This document shows, piece after piece, positions 25,301 through 36,805 of a DNA stretch of 64,000 bases. Numbering within the stretch: position 1 is the stretch's first letter; every line of letters starts with the position of its first letter. The notes below the pieces were generated by a model. The model worked only from the letters and a program-made list of their open reading frames with translations. It was not told the origin of the DNA and made no database searches. The position numbers and the translations under genes were made by a program. Location: the NCBI RefSeq assembly GCF_037975245.1, contig NC_092564.1, positions 15,131,984 through 15,195,983 of the forward strand, given 5' to 3'. Source of the stretch: Apostichopus japonicus (taxonomy: Eukaryota > Echinodermata > Holothuroidea > Aspidochirotida > Stichopodidae).

Positions 25301-28300
25301 CCGTCAGCAATATTCCGCCGGGGTCTCTCAACTCACCCTCAGATATGGAGCCAACCCCCATCAGAAACCAGCTCAGCTGTTCACATTCGAACCCTCACTC
25401 CCCCTCAAGGTGCTCAATGGGTCGCCGGGCTTCATCAACCTGTGTGACGCCCTTAACGGCTGGCAGCTGGTGAAGGAATTGAAGAAAGCTTTAGGATTGC
25501 CTGCAGCAACTTCATTCAAACATGTGAGCCCTGCAGGTGAGATTCTATAATCTCTTCTTAGAATACAGCAGTGAGAGTGTGGTCCCTGTTTGATCTTCTT
25601 GTATAGCAAAGAGAGAGCTGTGGTGATGCAAATTTGCAGTGCAAAGTAAACTATTGGATGGGGGAGGGCTTGATGGGGGAGGGGGAATCAGGAGTTTTTC
25701 TAGTGTCACCAGGATTCATTATCTCTCTTTTGGTGGTAATTCAAACAAACACTTTTTCTGTATCTTGGGAGTTATCAAGTTGGAATAATTGTCACTTTTC
25801 CAAGACATTGCCAATTTTGATAAAGTGAGAACACTGTTGCCATTTCAGTCGAGGACTTGTTTCTTTTACGATGACAGATTTAGTGATTTTCCTTCCTTTT
25901 GACAAATTGTTTACAGGAGCCATGATCATTTGAGTTAAAATGGTTCCATTTTCTGCAAAGTTTTGTTCATTATAATCATTAGCTGTGTTCAAGGTTATTT
26001 GGAAGCATCATCCTGTTAATCCTTACAACAAAAATTAGTAACATTTTAAAATATTTGATCCTTTCTCTGCTCATAGGAATCTGTGATACAATTGCAAATT
26101 TTGCGTACAACTGTTTCAGAGACTTTCTACACAGTTGTCCGAAAGAATGTAACTCAAGTTTGTGATCTTAACTCTCTCTCCAATGTCAGAGTCATGTGTC
26201 ATGATTTTTCAGCTGTTAACAAATATCATCTCGAAGCATTGTTTAACTTGAAAGTTTGGTTTGACCAGGTGTGAGTCACGAATTATGTCTGCTCATAGGA
26301 ATCTCTGATACAATTGCAATTTTGTGTACGACTGTTTCAGAGACTTTCTACAGTTTCCACAAGAAAGTAACTCAAGTTTGTGATCTTAACTCTCTCTCCA
26401 TTGTCAGAGTCATGATTTTGAAGCATTGTTTAACTTGAAAGTCTGGTTTGACCAGGTGTGAGTCATGAATTATGTCATATCCGTCTTGTACAGGTGCCGC
26501 AGTGGGGGTCACCCTGAGTAAAGAACACGCCCAAGTCTGTATGGTAGATGATATGTTGGACAAGCTTACGCCATTGGCTACGGCCTACGCTAGGGCACGA
26601 GGTGAGTCTCTCTTGTGAATGGACACCATTTATGTATGCATGTATGTACTTTAGATCCTCCTGCAAGCAGGAACTCACGAAGGAGCCATCATTTGCTTAT
26701 CAATGCTGCAAGCTGACAGAAGTCAGTCTCTTAGATTCATATTTAATGTCCATGATTATGAATTATTAATTGTCAACAACTCTGTAACTGGACGACATAC
26801 ATTAATTTTGGAGTTACTCGAACTCGGAACTTATGATTGGAAGGCACCGGCTCTCTTTCTTGGGGCAATACTCTCAACAACTTTAGATTTTGGCTGGAAG
26901 TTAGTTTTATCTGGCCCTGTAGTGAAATATTTATCATGTCTTCTTAAGTTTGTATGGAAGATAATAGCAATATATTTTATGTGTGTTCTGAGTTAAACAT
27001 TTTTTTCTGTCCTCAGATATATATCATGTGGCATAAATGATTATTACGTCTCTGGTTCACCTTGGTGCATCCTGTTTTCATGATGTTACATTGGTGGGAG
27101 ATAATTCAGATAGCATTCTTCATCTTAATCCCATCTAGAAAGTTTTTTATATTTTTTATATATATATACATATTTTTTCTTCTTCTTTTTATTATTTTTT
27201 TTATTTATTTTTTCAAAGTTTTTGAATTTTTTTATATTATTTATCCATCCCTCAAGGTGCTGACCGGATGTCCTCTTATGGTGACTTCATATCCTTGTCT
27301 GATACCTGTGATGTTCCAACCGCAAATGTCATCTCCCGAGAGGTGAGCTTTATCAGGCTAGCCATATTTATACTTGTTAAACCACAAATGTCATCTCCCG
27401 AGAGGTAGCCATATTTACATACATGTAAAACCACAAATGTCATCTCTTGAGAGGTGAGCTTTATCAGGCTTGCCATATTTATATACTTGTAAAACCGCAA
27501 ATGTCATCTCCCGAGAGGTGAGCTTTATCAGGCTAGCCATATGTATATACAAGTAATTTGTCTTTTTTCTCTTTGCGTCTTTCCTTTGACATTTCACAAA
27601 ACTCTGCCTATTAGAATACAGATAGGATATGTTTTATCCTGGTGTTTGCTGCTCAGCATGGTGCTTGAAGTTGAGTCAAACCCCTGATTCCTGCTTTAAC
27701 ATGCTAAATTTGAATATTTATAAGAATATTTATTGCAAGGACAATGGTTCAGTTTTTTTCAGCTAACGAAATATCTACTGAATCAAGAGAATGTATGTCA
27801 TTCATCCTCACAGGTTTCTGATGGTATCATCGCCCCCGGTTACGAACCCGAAGCTCTGGCGATACTGTCCAAAAAGAAGGGTGGAAAGTACTGTGTCTTA
27901 GAGGTAACTTTGATCATTCCATCCTGAGATCTTATTTCCTGAAGGAAATGTGTGATTTTCATGAGCAAGGAGACAAAAGTGTTAATTTAAACGTTTTTTG
28001 TGAAATGTTGTCAAGTTATTCCATTTTCCCAAGATTTCCCCAAGTTGACATTACAATGTTCAGTGAAAACTCTGTATATAATAGTCTTCTTCTAGTAGTC
28101 CAGTAAAAGGTGTACAGAGGTGGGAGTAAATTATGTTTTGTTTTGTGACAGTGTAAGAAAGTTACGAGGTAATTGTAGTTCACATACATTGAAAGTAAGT
28201 CTAACTCTGGTGGCATCTACAATGACAGGATGGTAAAGCAAACGTTTGTTTTGGGTTTCAAAACAATAAAACATCATTTCAACCTTACCTGATGGTGAAC

Positions 28301-31300
28301 ATAATAGTTAATACATAATCATTTAGCCCTTTTTTCCCCCTTCCTTCCTTCTTTACTTTTACACTGCTAGATTGATCCCAGCTTCGAACCAGATGAGATG
28401 GAAACAAGGACACTGTTTGGCCTTCAGCTGAGCCAGAAGCGAAACAACGCAGTCATAGACAGGAAGCATTTTGAAAATGTCGTAACTGACAGGCATGAGG
28501 TAAGTAGTGACAACCCTCTGATATGGGTAACACTATGAACAGAATTTAAAGATTTGTCTTGGTAAGCACCACTAGATTTCTTTCTGGGTTTGTTGGGTTG
28601 GGGGCTGGGGACAGGACTGGCTGGGGATGTGGAGGGAGATTTAGGAGATCTATGTTTGTAGTTTTATTTGTTACTATCGACAACCAATCAAAGATTAAAA
28701 TTATGTTACAAATAGGCATAAGGGTGTCAAGTCAAATAAGAATTTCTGAGATTCTGTTTATACATTTATGTAGAAGCTTTGGGTCGGCAAATTCACTTCT
28801 AGTGGGTTCTGTAACAAATTGCATAGTGTTTTTTACAGGGTTTTGAATCTTAGGTTTTGAATCAGGTCCTTCAAGACTGCTACACAGACTTTGAACTCTT
28901 TAAGTAAATCATTCCCTGCTTCTAATCTAGGATGGAGAGCTCTTGTCTTAATCTCTTCTGTCTTCATGTCCTCAGCTGCCAGAGAGTGCTGTGAGGGACC
29001 TGATAGTGGCCACCATCGCTCTGAAGTACACCCAGTCAAACTCCGTCTGTTACGCCAAGGATGGCCAGGTGATTGGAATTGGAGCTGGCCAGCAGTCTAG
29101 GATACATTGTACCAGATTAGCGGGAGATAAAGCCAATAACTGGTATGTTGAGTCTAGGGTGTGTGGGGTTAGAATTACAACCAGATTAGCAGGAGATAAA
29201 GCCAATAACTTGTATGTTGAGTCTAGGGTGTGTGGGATTAGAATTACAACCAGATTAGCAGGAGATAAAGCCAATAACTGGTATGTTGAGTCTAGGGTGT
29301 GTGGGATTAGAATTACAACCAGATTAGCAGGAGATAAAGCCAATAACTGGTATGTTGAATCTAGGGTGTGTGGGGTTAGAATTATAACCAGATTAGCAGG
29401 AGATAAAGCCAATAACTGGTATGTTGAGTCTAGGGTGTGTGTGATTAGAATAACAACCAGATTAGCAGGAGATTAAGCCAATAACTGGTATGTTGAGTCT
29501 AGGGTGTGTGTGATTAGAATTACAACCAGATTAGCAGGAGATTAAGCCAATAACTGGTATGTTGAGTCTAGGGTGTGTGTGATTAGAATTACAACCAGAT
29601 TAGCAGGAGATTAAGCCAATAACTGGTATGTTGAGTCTAAGGTGTGTGGGATTAGAATTACAAATGGAATGTGGAGACTTTCTTTCTCTTTCTATTACTA
29701 GAATTAGTCTGGGATGAGGAATTCCTGGTGAAACTGGTGGCATTTGAAGTTGGGGGAAGGGGTGGGGGTGGGGAAATTGGGGTAAAATAGAACGGGTTGT
29801 TGCAATTGGTATTTACATTCTTAAAGTCTACAAGGCATATAACCTCATTCAATGTTACATATGTTGAATTCTTAATTGATATGTAAGTAATTTGTATGGA
29901 CCCACATTTGAAGTATCTCACGTTGTTACCTTCAGTGCAGTAAGAGAGAAACAGTATAACATGTGTCTTTTCGATATTTAATATCTTATAAACACTCTGG
30001 AAAAACAATGATTGAATCGGTCATATCTAGAATTATCAAGAGAAATTTCTGCTCAAAAAATGTTTGTTTTGAGTTGAGTAAAAATCATCACAGTTGACTA
30101 CAGACGTATCAGCATTTACCTGGGCACCTTAAGTCCTTTTTGAATGATTGAACCTACGGTTTAACCTATGACCTATTTATGCATATCTAACGAGCAACCT
30201 TATTGTGACTCTATCACTTCTGAGTTTTGACGTGGCGATCGTTTCAAATTTGTCGGTTTGGGTTTCTCCAGTTTGCCCCGAAAAGAAGGTATTTTAGTGT
30301 CATTAGTTTGTCAAATGTTTGATTTTAACCCACAGGTGGCTGAGGCAACATCCCAACGTCTTGACTTTGAAATTCAGAAAGGGAGTGAAGAGGGCAGAGA
30401 AGGCCAACGTGATCGATGTCTACGTCAACGGCACCGTGGGTCAAGACATGCCCCGGGATATATGGGAGGACATGCTGGAGGACCCACCTAAGGACCTGAC
30501 AGAGGTATGTACAGAGGTATCAAGTGTACCTCTTGAATTAGGAAAAGTCTCCAGCACCAACATATGTATACCAAAAACAGAAAACAAAGATAATGTGTAG
30601 CTCCAACTATCTTCTTCTTAGCATCTTCCATTGCTTACATGTAAGCTTCCGAAGCAACATTATCACTACCATTTATCTAGGCCTAGATTTTATACAAATT
30701 CAGCCACTTGCTTTTAAAGAGAAGTAGGGCTTGAAAAATCTACTGGCTAAAGTCAATTTCAGGTACTGGTATTTTGCTGATCTGCAAAACACATCAGTTA
30801 CTTTATAGGCTTTTGGGAGCAGCCCAGTAATACTTGCTGATGATAAGCTGTGATACAACGCTTGAATTAGGTACCGGAATTATGAGGATCCTTTATTGAC
30901 TGACAATTGTTAACCCCGTTACCATGGGGTTAAGCTCTTAATGTCTACTGGCACACAATTGCCACCGCCATTTTTTTTTCCATGGCAAAATCCACTGACC
31001 ATTGTATTGTAAAATAGCCCAAATATTCAGGTTTTGCTTTCATCAATATATGTTTTGGAGAAACTTCTAGAAGTTGATAACTACCAGATAGATCTGCTGG
31101 TGAGAGAACTAACTAACTCATTTCATGGAGTGACACAAAGACTTTTATTGACATTTTCACTCGCTTTACATTTTAGAAAGAGCGGCAAGAATGGATCGAT
31201 AAGCTGGACGAGGTCTCCCTAAGCTCAGATGCCTTCTTCCCTTTCAGAGATAACATTGATCGAGCTCAACAGGTAAGTTGGCCTCATTTCTTTGTACCAT

Positions 31301-32061
31301 CGTGTGATGTTATGTGCCCCACACGAAGGAACAATAACATTACTTGCAATTATCTACAGCAATTTTCAATCACTGGCCAGCGTGTCATTGTGATCATGAG
31401 GGCAGGAAAGTGCGTCAACGGTTGGGAAAATGCTCTCACCCGTTCATTTCCAGTACGATACCCTTGAAAATTTGGTGAAAGCATGCAGTTTGTGAAATGA
31501 GGGTTTTGAAGGTCATTTTGAAGGTCATTTGAAGTCAGTAGAAGGCAATGTTGAAATTCACTAAATTTGCTACTCCTCTCTCTCAAGTTAAAATCAATGT
31601 ACCTCAATTTGAGTATGGTGGATGTTGTAATACTGACAATTACAAGTTGTACTGAGATTTTGGTAATTATTTTGGAGAGCGTTGTTTCTTGAAACGATGG
31701 TGATATTCTCTGATCGTTCATAATTGGTGATGTCATTCTGGAGGTGGAGGGAGGTTGAGGTGGAGGGAGTTTCATAAACATTGAAAGACCTTTATTTTCT
31801 TCATTTTATTCTCAAATTGACATCACATCTTGAGTGCATTAAAGGGTTAAATCTAGCGATTCAAGTTTGATACAAACTACAGCTTCATCTTTCATCCCTG
31901 ATACCTGATTTCCTTCTTCTTCTTCTCCCCCCCCCCCTCAGAGCGGCGTGTCTTTCATCGCCAGTCCTGCTGGAGCTAACCGAGATGCAGACATCATCGC
32001 AGCTTGTGACAGCCACAATATCGCTTTGGTTCACACCACCATGAGACTGTTCCATCACTGA
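19365..32061 (+). CDS. ATIC: Bifunctional AICAR transformylase / IMP cyclohydrolase, 16 coding exons
   Basis: Catalyses the last two steps of de novo IMP synthesis: formyl transfer from 10-formyl-THF to AICAR, then ring closure. Cytosolic homodimer. Coding exons: 19365-19383, 20054-20180, 21369-21445, 21686-21752, 22540-22628, 23499-23577, 24785-24857, 25254-25536, 26494-26601, 27257-27342, 27814-27903, 28371-28499, 28976-29142, 30336-30504, 31177-31272, 31942-32061. They join in frame to 1779 nt, giving 592 aa, exactly the human length. The N-terminal cyclohydrolase (MGS-like) domain shows GSGGTAKA and [14 protein letters not shown]. The transformylase domain has the catalytic Lys266-His267 in SFKHVSPAG, plus LSQKRNN and [12 protein letters not shown]. 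The protein ends LRLFHH. Exons 10, 13 and 14 are followed by tandem copies of their own donor sites; several other introns hold minisatellites or retroposons. Confidence 0.97.
20199..20402. repeat. 29-bp minisatellite, 7 copies
   Basis: Units of 29 bp built on ACTGCAGGCAGGCATCTGG, starting at 20205, 20234, 20263, 20292 and so on. The array begins about 20 bp after the ATIC exon 2 donor but does not itself include the donor. Confidence 0.93.
21137..21333 (+). mobile_element. Dispersed about 200-bp repeat, copy 1 (possible SINE)
   Basis: Runs from TGTATTTTAGATCCTCCTGC to GGAGTGACTCGAACTTGG. The same element occurs at 26630-26835 (plus) and 37241-37453 (minus). Its complement carries a B-box-like GAGTTCGAGTC, so a tRNA-related SINE is likely. 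In ATIC intron 2. Confidence 0.75.
23791..23971. repeat. 81-bp tandem duplication
   Basis: AACCAAAGGAACC starts at 23791 and 23872. Both copies continue with CAGGCCAAGTCCAAATGG-like sequence and end in CTTCTCAATGCC. In ATIC intron 6. Confidence 0.85.
24160..24365 (-). mobile_element. 3' end of a non-LTR retrotransposon (minus strand)
   Basis: On the minus strand the sequence ends GGACAATAAAGTTTCTATC followed by (TATC)n, a typical LINE tail. The upstream boundary is unclear. In ATIC intron 6. Confidence 0.5.
26066..26480. repeat. 222-bp tandem duplication in ATIC intron 8
   Basis: TCTGCTCATAGGAATCT starts at 26066 and 26288. Both copies run through TTTGACCAGGTGTGAGTCA; the second has small deletions. 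The duplication ends just before the exon 9 acceptor and does not include exon sequence. Confidence 0.88.
26630..26835 (+). mobile_element. Dispersed about 200-bp repeat, copy 2 (possible SINE)
   Basis: Closely related to 21137-21333 in the same orientation, including TTTAGATCCTCCTGCAAGCA and AGTCAGTCTCTTAGATTCAT. In ATIC intron 9, beginning about 30 bp after the exon. Confidence 0.75.
27318..27541. repeat. 49-64-bp minisatellite carrying copies of the ATIC exon 10 splice donor
   Basis: The exon 10 end (CAAATGTCATCTCCCGAGAG, then GTGAGC) starts at 27323 and recurs at 27385, 27434 and 27498. Spacings are 62, 49 and 64 bp. Copies at 27434 and 27498 keep GAGAG|GTGAGC; the copy at 27385 has a deletion giving GAGAG|GTAGCC. 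About 25 nt of each unit is exon-derived and the rest intron-derived. Confidence 0.93.
29111..29662. repeat. 69-bp minisatellite carrying copies of the ATIC exon 13 splice donor, 8 copies
   Basis: Eight units start at 29111, 29180, 29249, 29318, 29387, 29456, 29525 and 29594, exactly 69 bp apart. The first unit contains the end of exon 13 (to 29142) and its GTATGT donor. About 32 nt of each unit is exon-derived. The unit is 23 codons, so units 1-5 stay open in the exon frame; units 6-8 carry GATTAAG in place of GATAAAG and so gain an in-frame TAA. Confidence 0.97.
30499..30522 (+). repeat. 12-bp duplication across the ATIC exon 14 donor
   Basis: ACAGAGGTATGT at 30499 is followed directly by ACAGAGGTATCA. 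The real exon end is 30504; a second possible donor lies 12 nt downstream at 30516 and would add Val-Cys-Thr-Glu in frame. Confidence 0.75.
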
Positions 32062-34939
32062 TGTAACCAGGGTTTTTCTTTGGTTTCTATTTTTCTCACT
32101 TTAAAAGCAGTATATTGAGTTGCTTGCCTTAGGTTTCTATCACATCATTTTATTTTGGATAACTTCATTTCAATCAATGTTCGAATATTACAAATGCTCA
32201 AATTTATTTGACCTGGGACGTATTTGATTATTAGTGTAACAAGTGTGACGGTCACATGAAAATCTTCATCTGAAATCAATCATTTTTATTTTTTCCAAGT
32301 TCTGTTTTTTTTAGTTAAAGCCTTCGATGTATACATAGTGTAGGCGAATTGTAAATGATGTTATTAATATTAAAGACACATGGTGATTGTATTATCATAA
32401 CATTGCAAAATGTAGACCATCTTAACTTATCTCGCACTGACTATAAAAATGCATGTCCAACTTCATGGTAGTGCAGGGTTAGGTTTGAAAAAAAAATCAT
32501 TTGCAATTTTTTTCATATTTTCCCCTGTAGCAGTTTTGAGGATTAGCATCTTGTGGTTAAATTGTGAAAATAGTGATATTAGTTGTACAAGAGGCTGCTT
32601 TTGCGAAATAAACAAACCCACATTCCTGATGTGTCCAAAGGGTAAAGTCTTTACTTCCCTTGGCAAAGTTTTATAATCTATTGTTCATGCAGATCATCAG
32701 CAGGATTGGGACAAAAATATATCCAAAAAGTGACCATTGTTATGCATGATGAAACATGTTTACTTTGTTCATGGAATTGAAAGTACTGAACTTAATAGTT
32801 GTGGTTCATTATTATTATGATTGTTATGATACAAATGTAAATGGCTGGATCTTGGATCTGGATATGATATGATTGAAACAGGTCCACACAAGCAAGATCA
32901 TACTTCTATAAACTTCAGTTTTTGGTCAGGAATCAAGATCCAGTATAGAGTTTGTGGCATATAAGGAACTTGCTCACTGTGTTGATGTTAATGTCTTGTG
33001 AGGAGATTATTGAAAGGGGATTTACATTTGTGTGATTGAGGTATCAAGTTTCTTTGGCCAGGTTGAAACCATTAAACTAGTTGACCTTCCTGTTACAAAG
33101 TCAACAGCATTTTGCAATTAATCATTCATGAGGCTGCAAAGAAGAGGATGAACTATTTTCTAGAGACTTTTATAAAACGAGACTTTTTGATGATGTATTA
33201 GTTCATAAGCAGAAGACTAATTTAAGCAACTTTCTAAGGGACAAAGTTGTCAAGATTGAGTGAATTTATTAAAAAGTAATTTGCGAGTGAAAAAATGACG
33301 ATCAGTGTTCAAGTGAAACTTGAAATTGTCGTAACTGGCGAAAAGCAAAATGTTGCTTTGGGGTATCCTGTTGCAAGGTATAGTTGGTGTTGAGAAGACA
33401 TAAAATGAGTTGATTAGTGCTTGTTAGTGTATTTAAGTATCACTCATGAATTTATTTTTTGGTGTTTTGCCAAGAAAAAGTTAAGCAAAAGAAGTGGTAG
33501 AGAAAAAAATCAACTCTAATTTGGTTTCATGGTAAAAATAAAAATTATGGTTAATTTTATTATATTTACATTTCTTTGCAAATTAAGTAAGCTAAACTTG
33601 ATGGAGAGAGAAAAAAAGAGTTCTTAATTCTTGTTGGTGAGTAATCTCTCTGAATCTGTTGTCTGCAACCCATGGGATAGCACCTCCGTGTATGGGTTGT
33701 AAAGTATCTTACGATGGGTGCGAGATTGTTTCAGAAGCACTGAAATATTTTTGACTTATAGTAACTCAAATTATGGTAATACTGGCCACAATGGCCCTGC
33801 GAGCCATTCTCAATGTTGTTTTTGCTCTTCTTCAAGCCAAGATCGAGGAACCTGTAGCAGGAACAGTACATCTCTAAGAGATGGACAGTAACAAATTACC
33901 ATGATAGAATTGATTCATACTTGCTATAAAGTATGGGTGGTGTGACCACTCTAATTGGATTATGGCATGGCCAGTGGTACAGTACATTCAAACACCATAG
34001 GATATGGGACAGTGCTAACCTCAGTGTTAAAAAGTTGTATTAATATTTTGTGGAGCACAGGGTAAAATTGCCTCTTTTCTTTATATTTTGCTTGATGTAT
34101 TTTTGTGAAGAGTACACTGCTGCATATGTTTTTCTGTCAATTAAATTGATCAAATTACATGTTTTTCCTTTTTATTAATTTTTTTAACAATTTTGTTATC
34201 AGTGTTACGTTCACTTAGTTTGTACAAGATTAACCTTGCTTAAGTAGACAATTTTTTACAATCTCCACCGGCCAACCTTTAAACCCTGTCACATGTCATG
34301 TCAATAGTCTCTTCCCTCCCCAAGACCCAACCTCCTACACCCTCTTAGTGAAATTCCAGTGGGCATTATGAGGGAATTGTACTAAATTATAATAATTCTA
34401 GCTCTCTACATAAAAAATAAATATGAACTAAAACAGTATTATTTTCATTAGTAAATAATACAGTTAAAAAATGGTCAGTACAATTACAGAAATTCCTTTA
34501 TCTGGGTCAGGGTATAAAATACATAGAAAAGTCAAATATGAATGAAAATAGCAGATGATATGTAAATGACCAATTTTAAATGTTGTATACAAAAATGCAA
34601 AGTAATTGTTGTAGGAAGTAAACTTTTTATACATGTAGACCTAATTTCTAGTCTAAATGTGCCTCAGAATGCACCATTCCAAGTCACACACGACCATATG
34701 AATAACAAAACACTATATATACCGTTGTCGTCATTTGCTAAGTTAATCCTATCAGTAAATATCAGTGTAAAAAAACCATAGAAACAATTTAATTTCTATT
34801 GTGCATGATTCCCTGTGGACGATCCATACAATGTCTGCGTGTAAGGGTAATCCCCGATCTTTTCACTTCCGCCTTTATTTTTAATTGTCGCGGATTGGGT
34901 GATATGTGTGATTTTCTGAGAAAGGTGCCATTCATTATT
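32062..34939 (+). other. ATIC 3' UTR and spacer before MYD88
   Basis: AT-rich and without recognisable coding exons on either strand. ATTAAA near 32370 and AATAAA near 33536 are possible ATIC polyadenylation signals; which is used cannot be told from sequence. Confidence 0.4.
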
Positions 34940-36805
34940 TTAACGCGGTCTTAGACGACGGTATAAAGTTACTATAGTCATCAGAACCAGACTGCCAAAA
35001 CGGTAAGAATTTGAGACACTTTTGGCCTGGTTGAAACTTCCCGTAATTTGGCGTAAGTTAGTTACTCAAACCTACGTAAATAAGGTAGAATATTTCTGAG
35101 AAACTTAGCCCTTGACCGTACTGTTAGAGTTGGTACCTGTACATACACTACAGTAGGCCTAAGTGGCTCATATTGGCGAGCATGCCTTCATGGAACATGT
35201 TGTTTTGGGCACTAAGTTAGGCCATATGATAGCCAGACTACATCTCTCCTTTTTTTGCCAGTGAAATGTAAAGTGAATGCGCGGAAAATACTTAATGCAG
35301 CTAAATTTTGTGCAGAATTTGCAAATTTAATACCTTCCACATAGACCTATGCACTGATGCATCAAGTTGTTTCATTTGAAGGTCATATGAAATACAGTAT
35401 TTGTGCCATGTAAAAAGAAAGGCAATCAACAACAAACATTATCAATGATAGGCCATTTAGGCTAAGATGTCAATGATACATGTTTAAACCAATACAGGCC
35501 TATCCAGGTTCATGGCCAGTTCACCTTTGAAGCAATATGAAGAAAAATTAAGTGATTTGATGTACATGTGATCAAGAGTGAAACTGATTCAATATGTTAT
35601 GACCTTTGGGAATTACCTTTGCTTTTCTCTTGTTTTATACCTGTAATATTGAAAACTATCATTAGATAAGCAAACCTTAGTCTATTTTGTATCATTTAAG
35701 AAAAGCAGTGAATAATGTGAGTATTTTTTACAATACTATTATTTTCAACTTTGGAAAATCACTAGTATGCCTGCACAACACCATGTGATGAGTATACTTA
35801 CAGTATAGTACTGACCTAATCTAGATTTTTCGTTAAGTTATAATATCCGCTCTATGCAGTTATAATTTGGCAGGTATTTTTGAACATGCAGTAGACATAC
35901 GGCACAGTGTACAGATCAGTGAGGCAATCCTACGTTGTGTTTGTTCAAGCACCAGACCGTTGCCTTTCTTACAGTAACACTACCTGACGTCGCTATACGT
36001 GAACCCGTTTCATTTTTCTTTCCACCGATTCAACCAACACTGCAAAAAAGTCACTGTTAAGGTTGTGAGACTAAAACAAACGGAATGACAGTCCACTTAA
36101 ATCTAATAAACTATGATTCATTGTTTTATTTTGAACAGTTTTACAGGTTAGAAGTCAAGATTGCTACCAAAATATGATTTCCTACAAACTGTTCTCTCTA
36201 TTTAATGCTCACCAACAGTGCATTTTACCCCCTTCTCCACACTCCCTCCCTTGGAATAAAATGATGATAATGCTAAAGTACGTCTCTTTAATGTCCAAGC
36301 AAAAATGCGAAGGTTATAAAGCTAAATAGTTTTTGGGTATAAGTAAGCGTTCATATTTTGTCTAGCAGTTTTGATGACCCTGAACTTGTCTCTTATAAAG
36401 TACTACGGTTTCTGTGTTCAAAAACTGTTGCACACATCGTTGCACTTTTATATAGTAAGTTTCCCGTTTTGCATAGCATTTTGTGATGTGACACAGGATG
36501 AACTACTCCCTGCTTTTTGAAACATTTTTTGAAACAATTGTTAGGTTGCTAATAGGTGGGGAGGGAGAAGGGGTTGGGTGCAAAAATGATTCCTGCTTGA
36601 ATCAAGAAGACATGATGGTTGTTTATGTACTTTTTCCTTTCTATTAGAATTCTTTTGAAAGAGAGATGGATAATTCATGCAATATTTTATTCCTTTATTT
36701 TTTTATTTTTTTTTTTCAGGCTAACCAACTATTAGAGGTATCTCTCCTTATTGACATTAGTGAAATCTGGAAAAGTTTTTCTCCCTAGCTGAGCACTGCT
36801 GTATC
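34940..36805 (+). promoter_or_regulatory. MYD88 5' region with probable noncoding exon
   Basis: A strong acceptor (long T-run then CAG) ends at 36719, 86 bp before the MYD88 start, so the 5' UTR is probably spliced. A matching donor candidate is CG|GTAAGAAT after 35002, with transcription starting in the preceding non-repetitive stretch. No other gene is seen in the interval. Inference only. Confidence 0.45.

Noticed and set aside
28991-29476. 161-codon plus-strand frame with 23-aa repeats, and its minus-strand mirror
   Set aside because: It is ATIC exon 13 running into the 69-bp minisatellite, not a separate repeat protein. Kept as a splicing question in the findings.
29111-29662. Regularly spaced repeats resembling a CRISPR array
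   Set aside because: The whole 69-bp unit is repeated with no unique spacers, in an animal intron.
31350-31781. 143-codon minus-strand frame in ATIC intron 15
   Set aside because: No recognised domain, antisense to an intron, compositionally ordinary.
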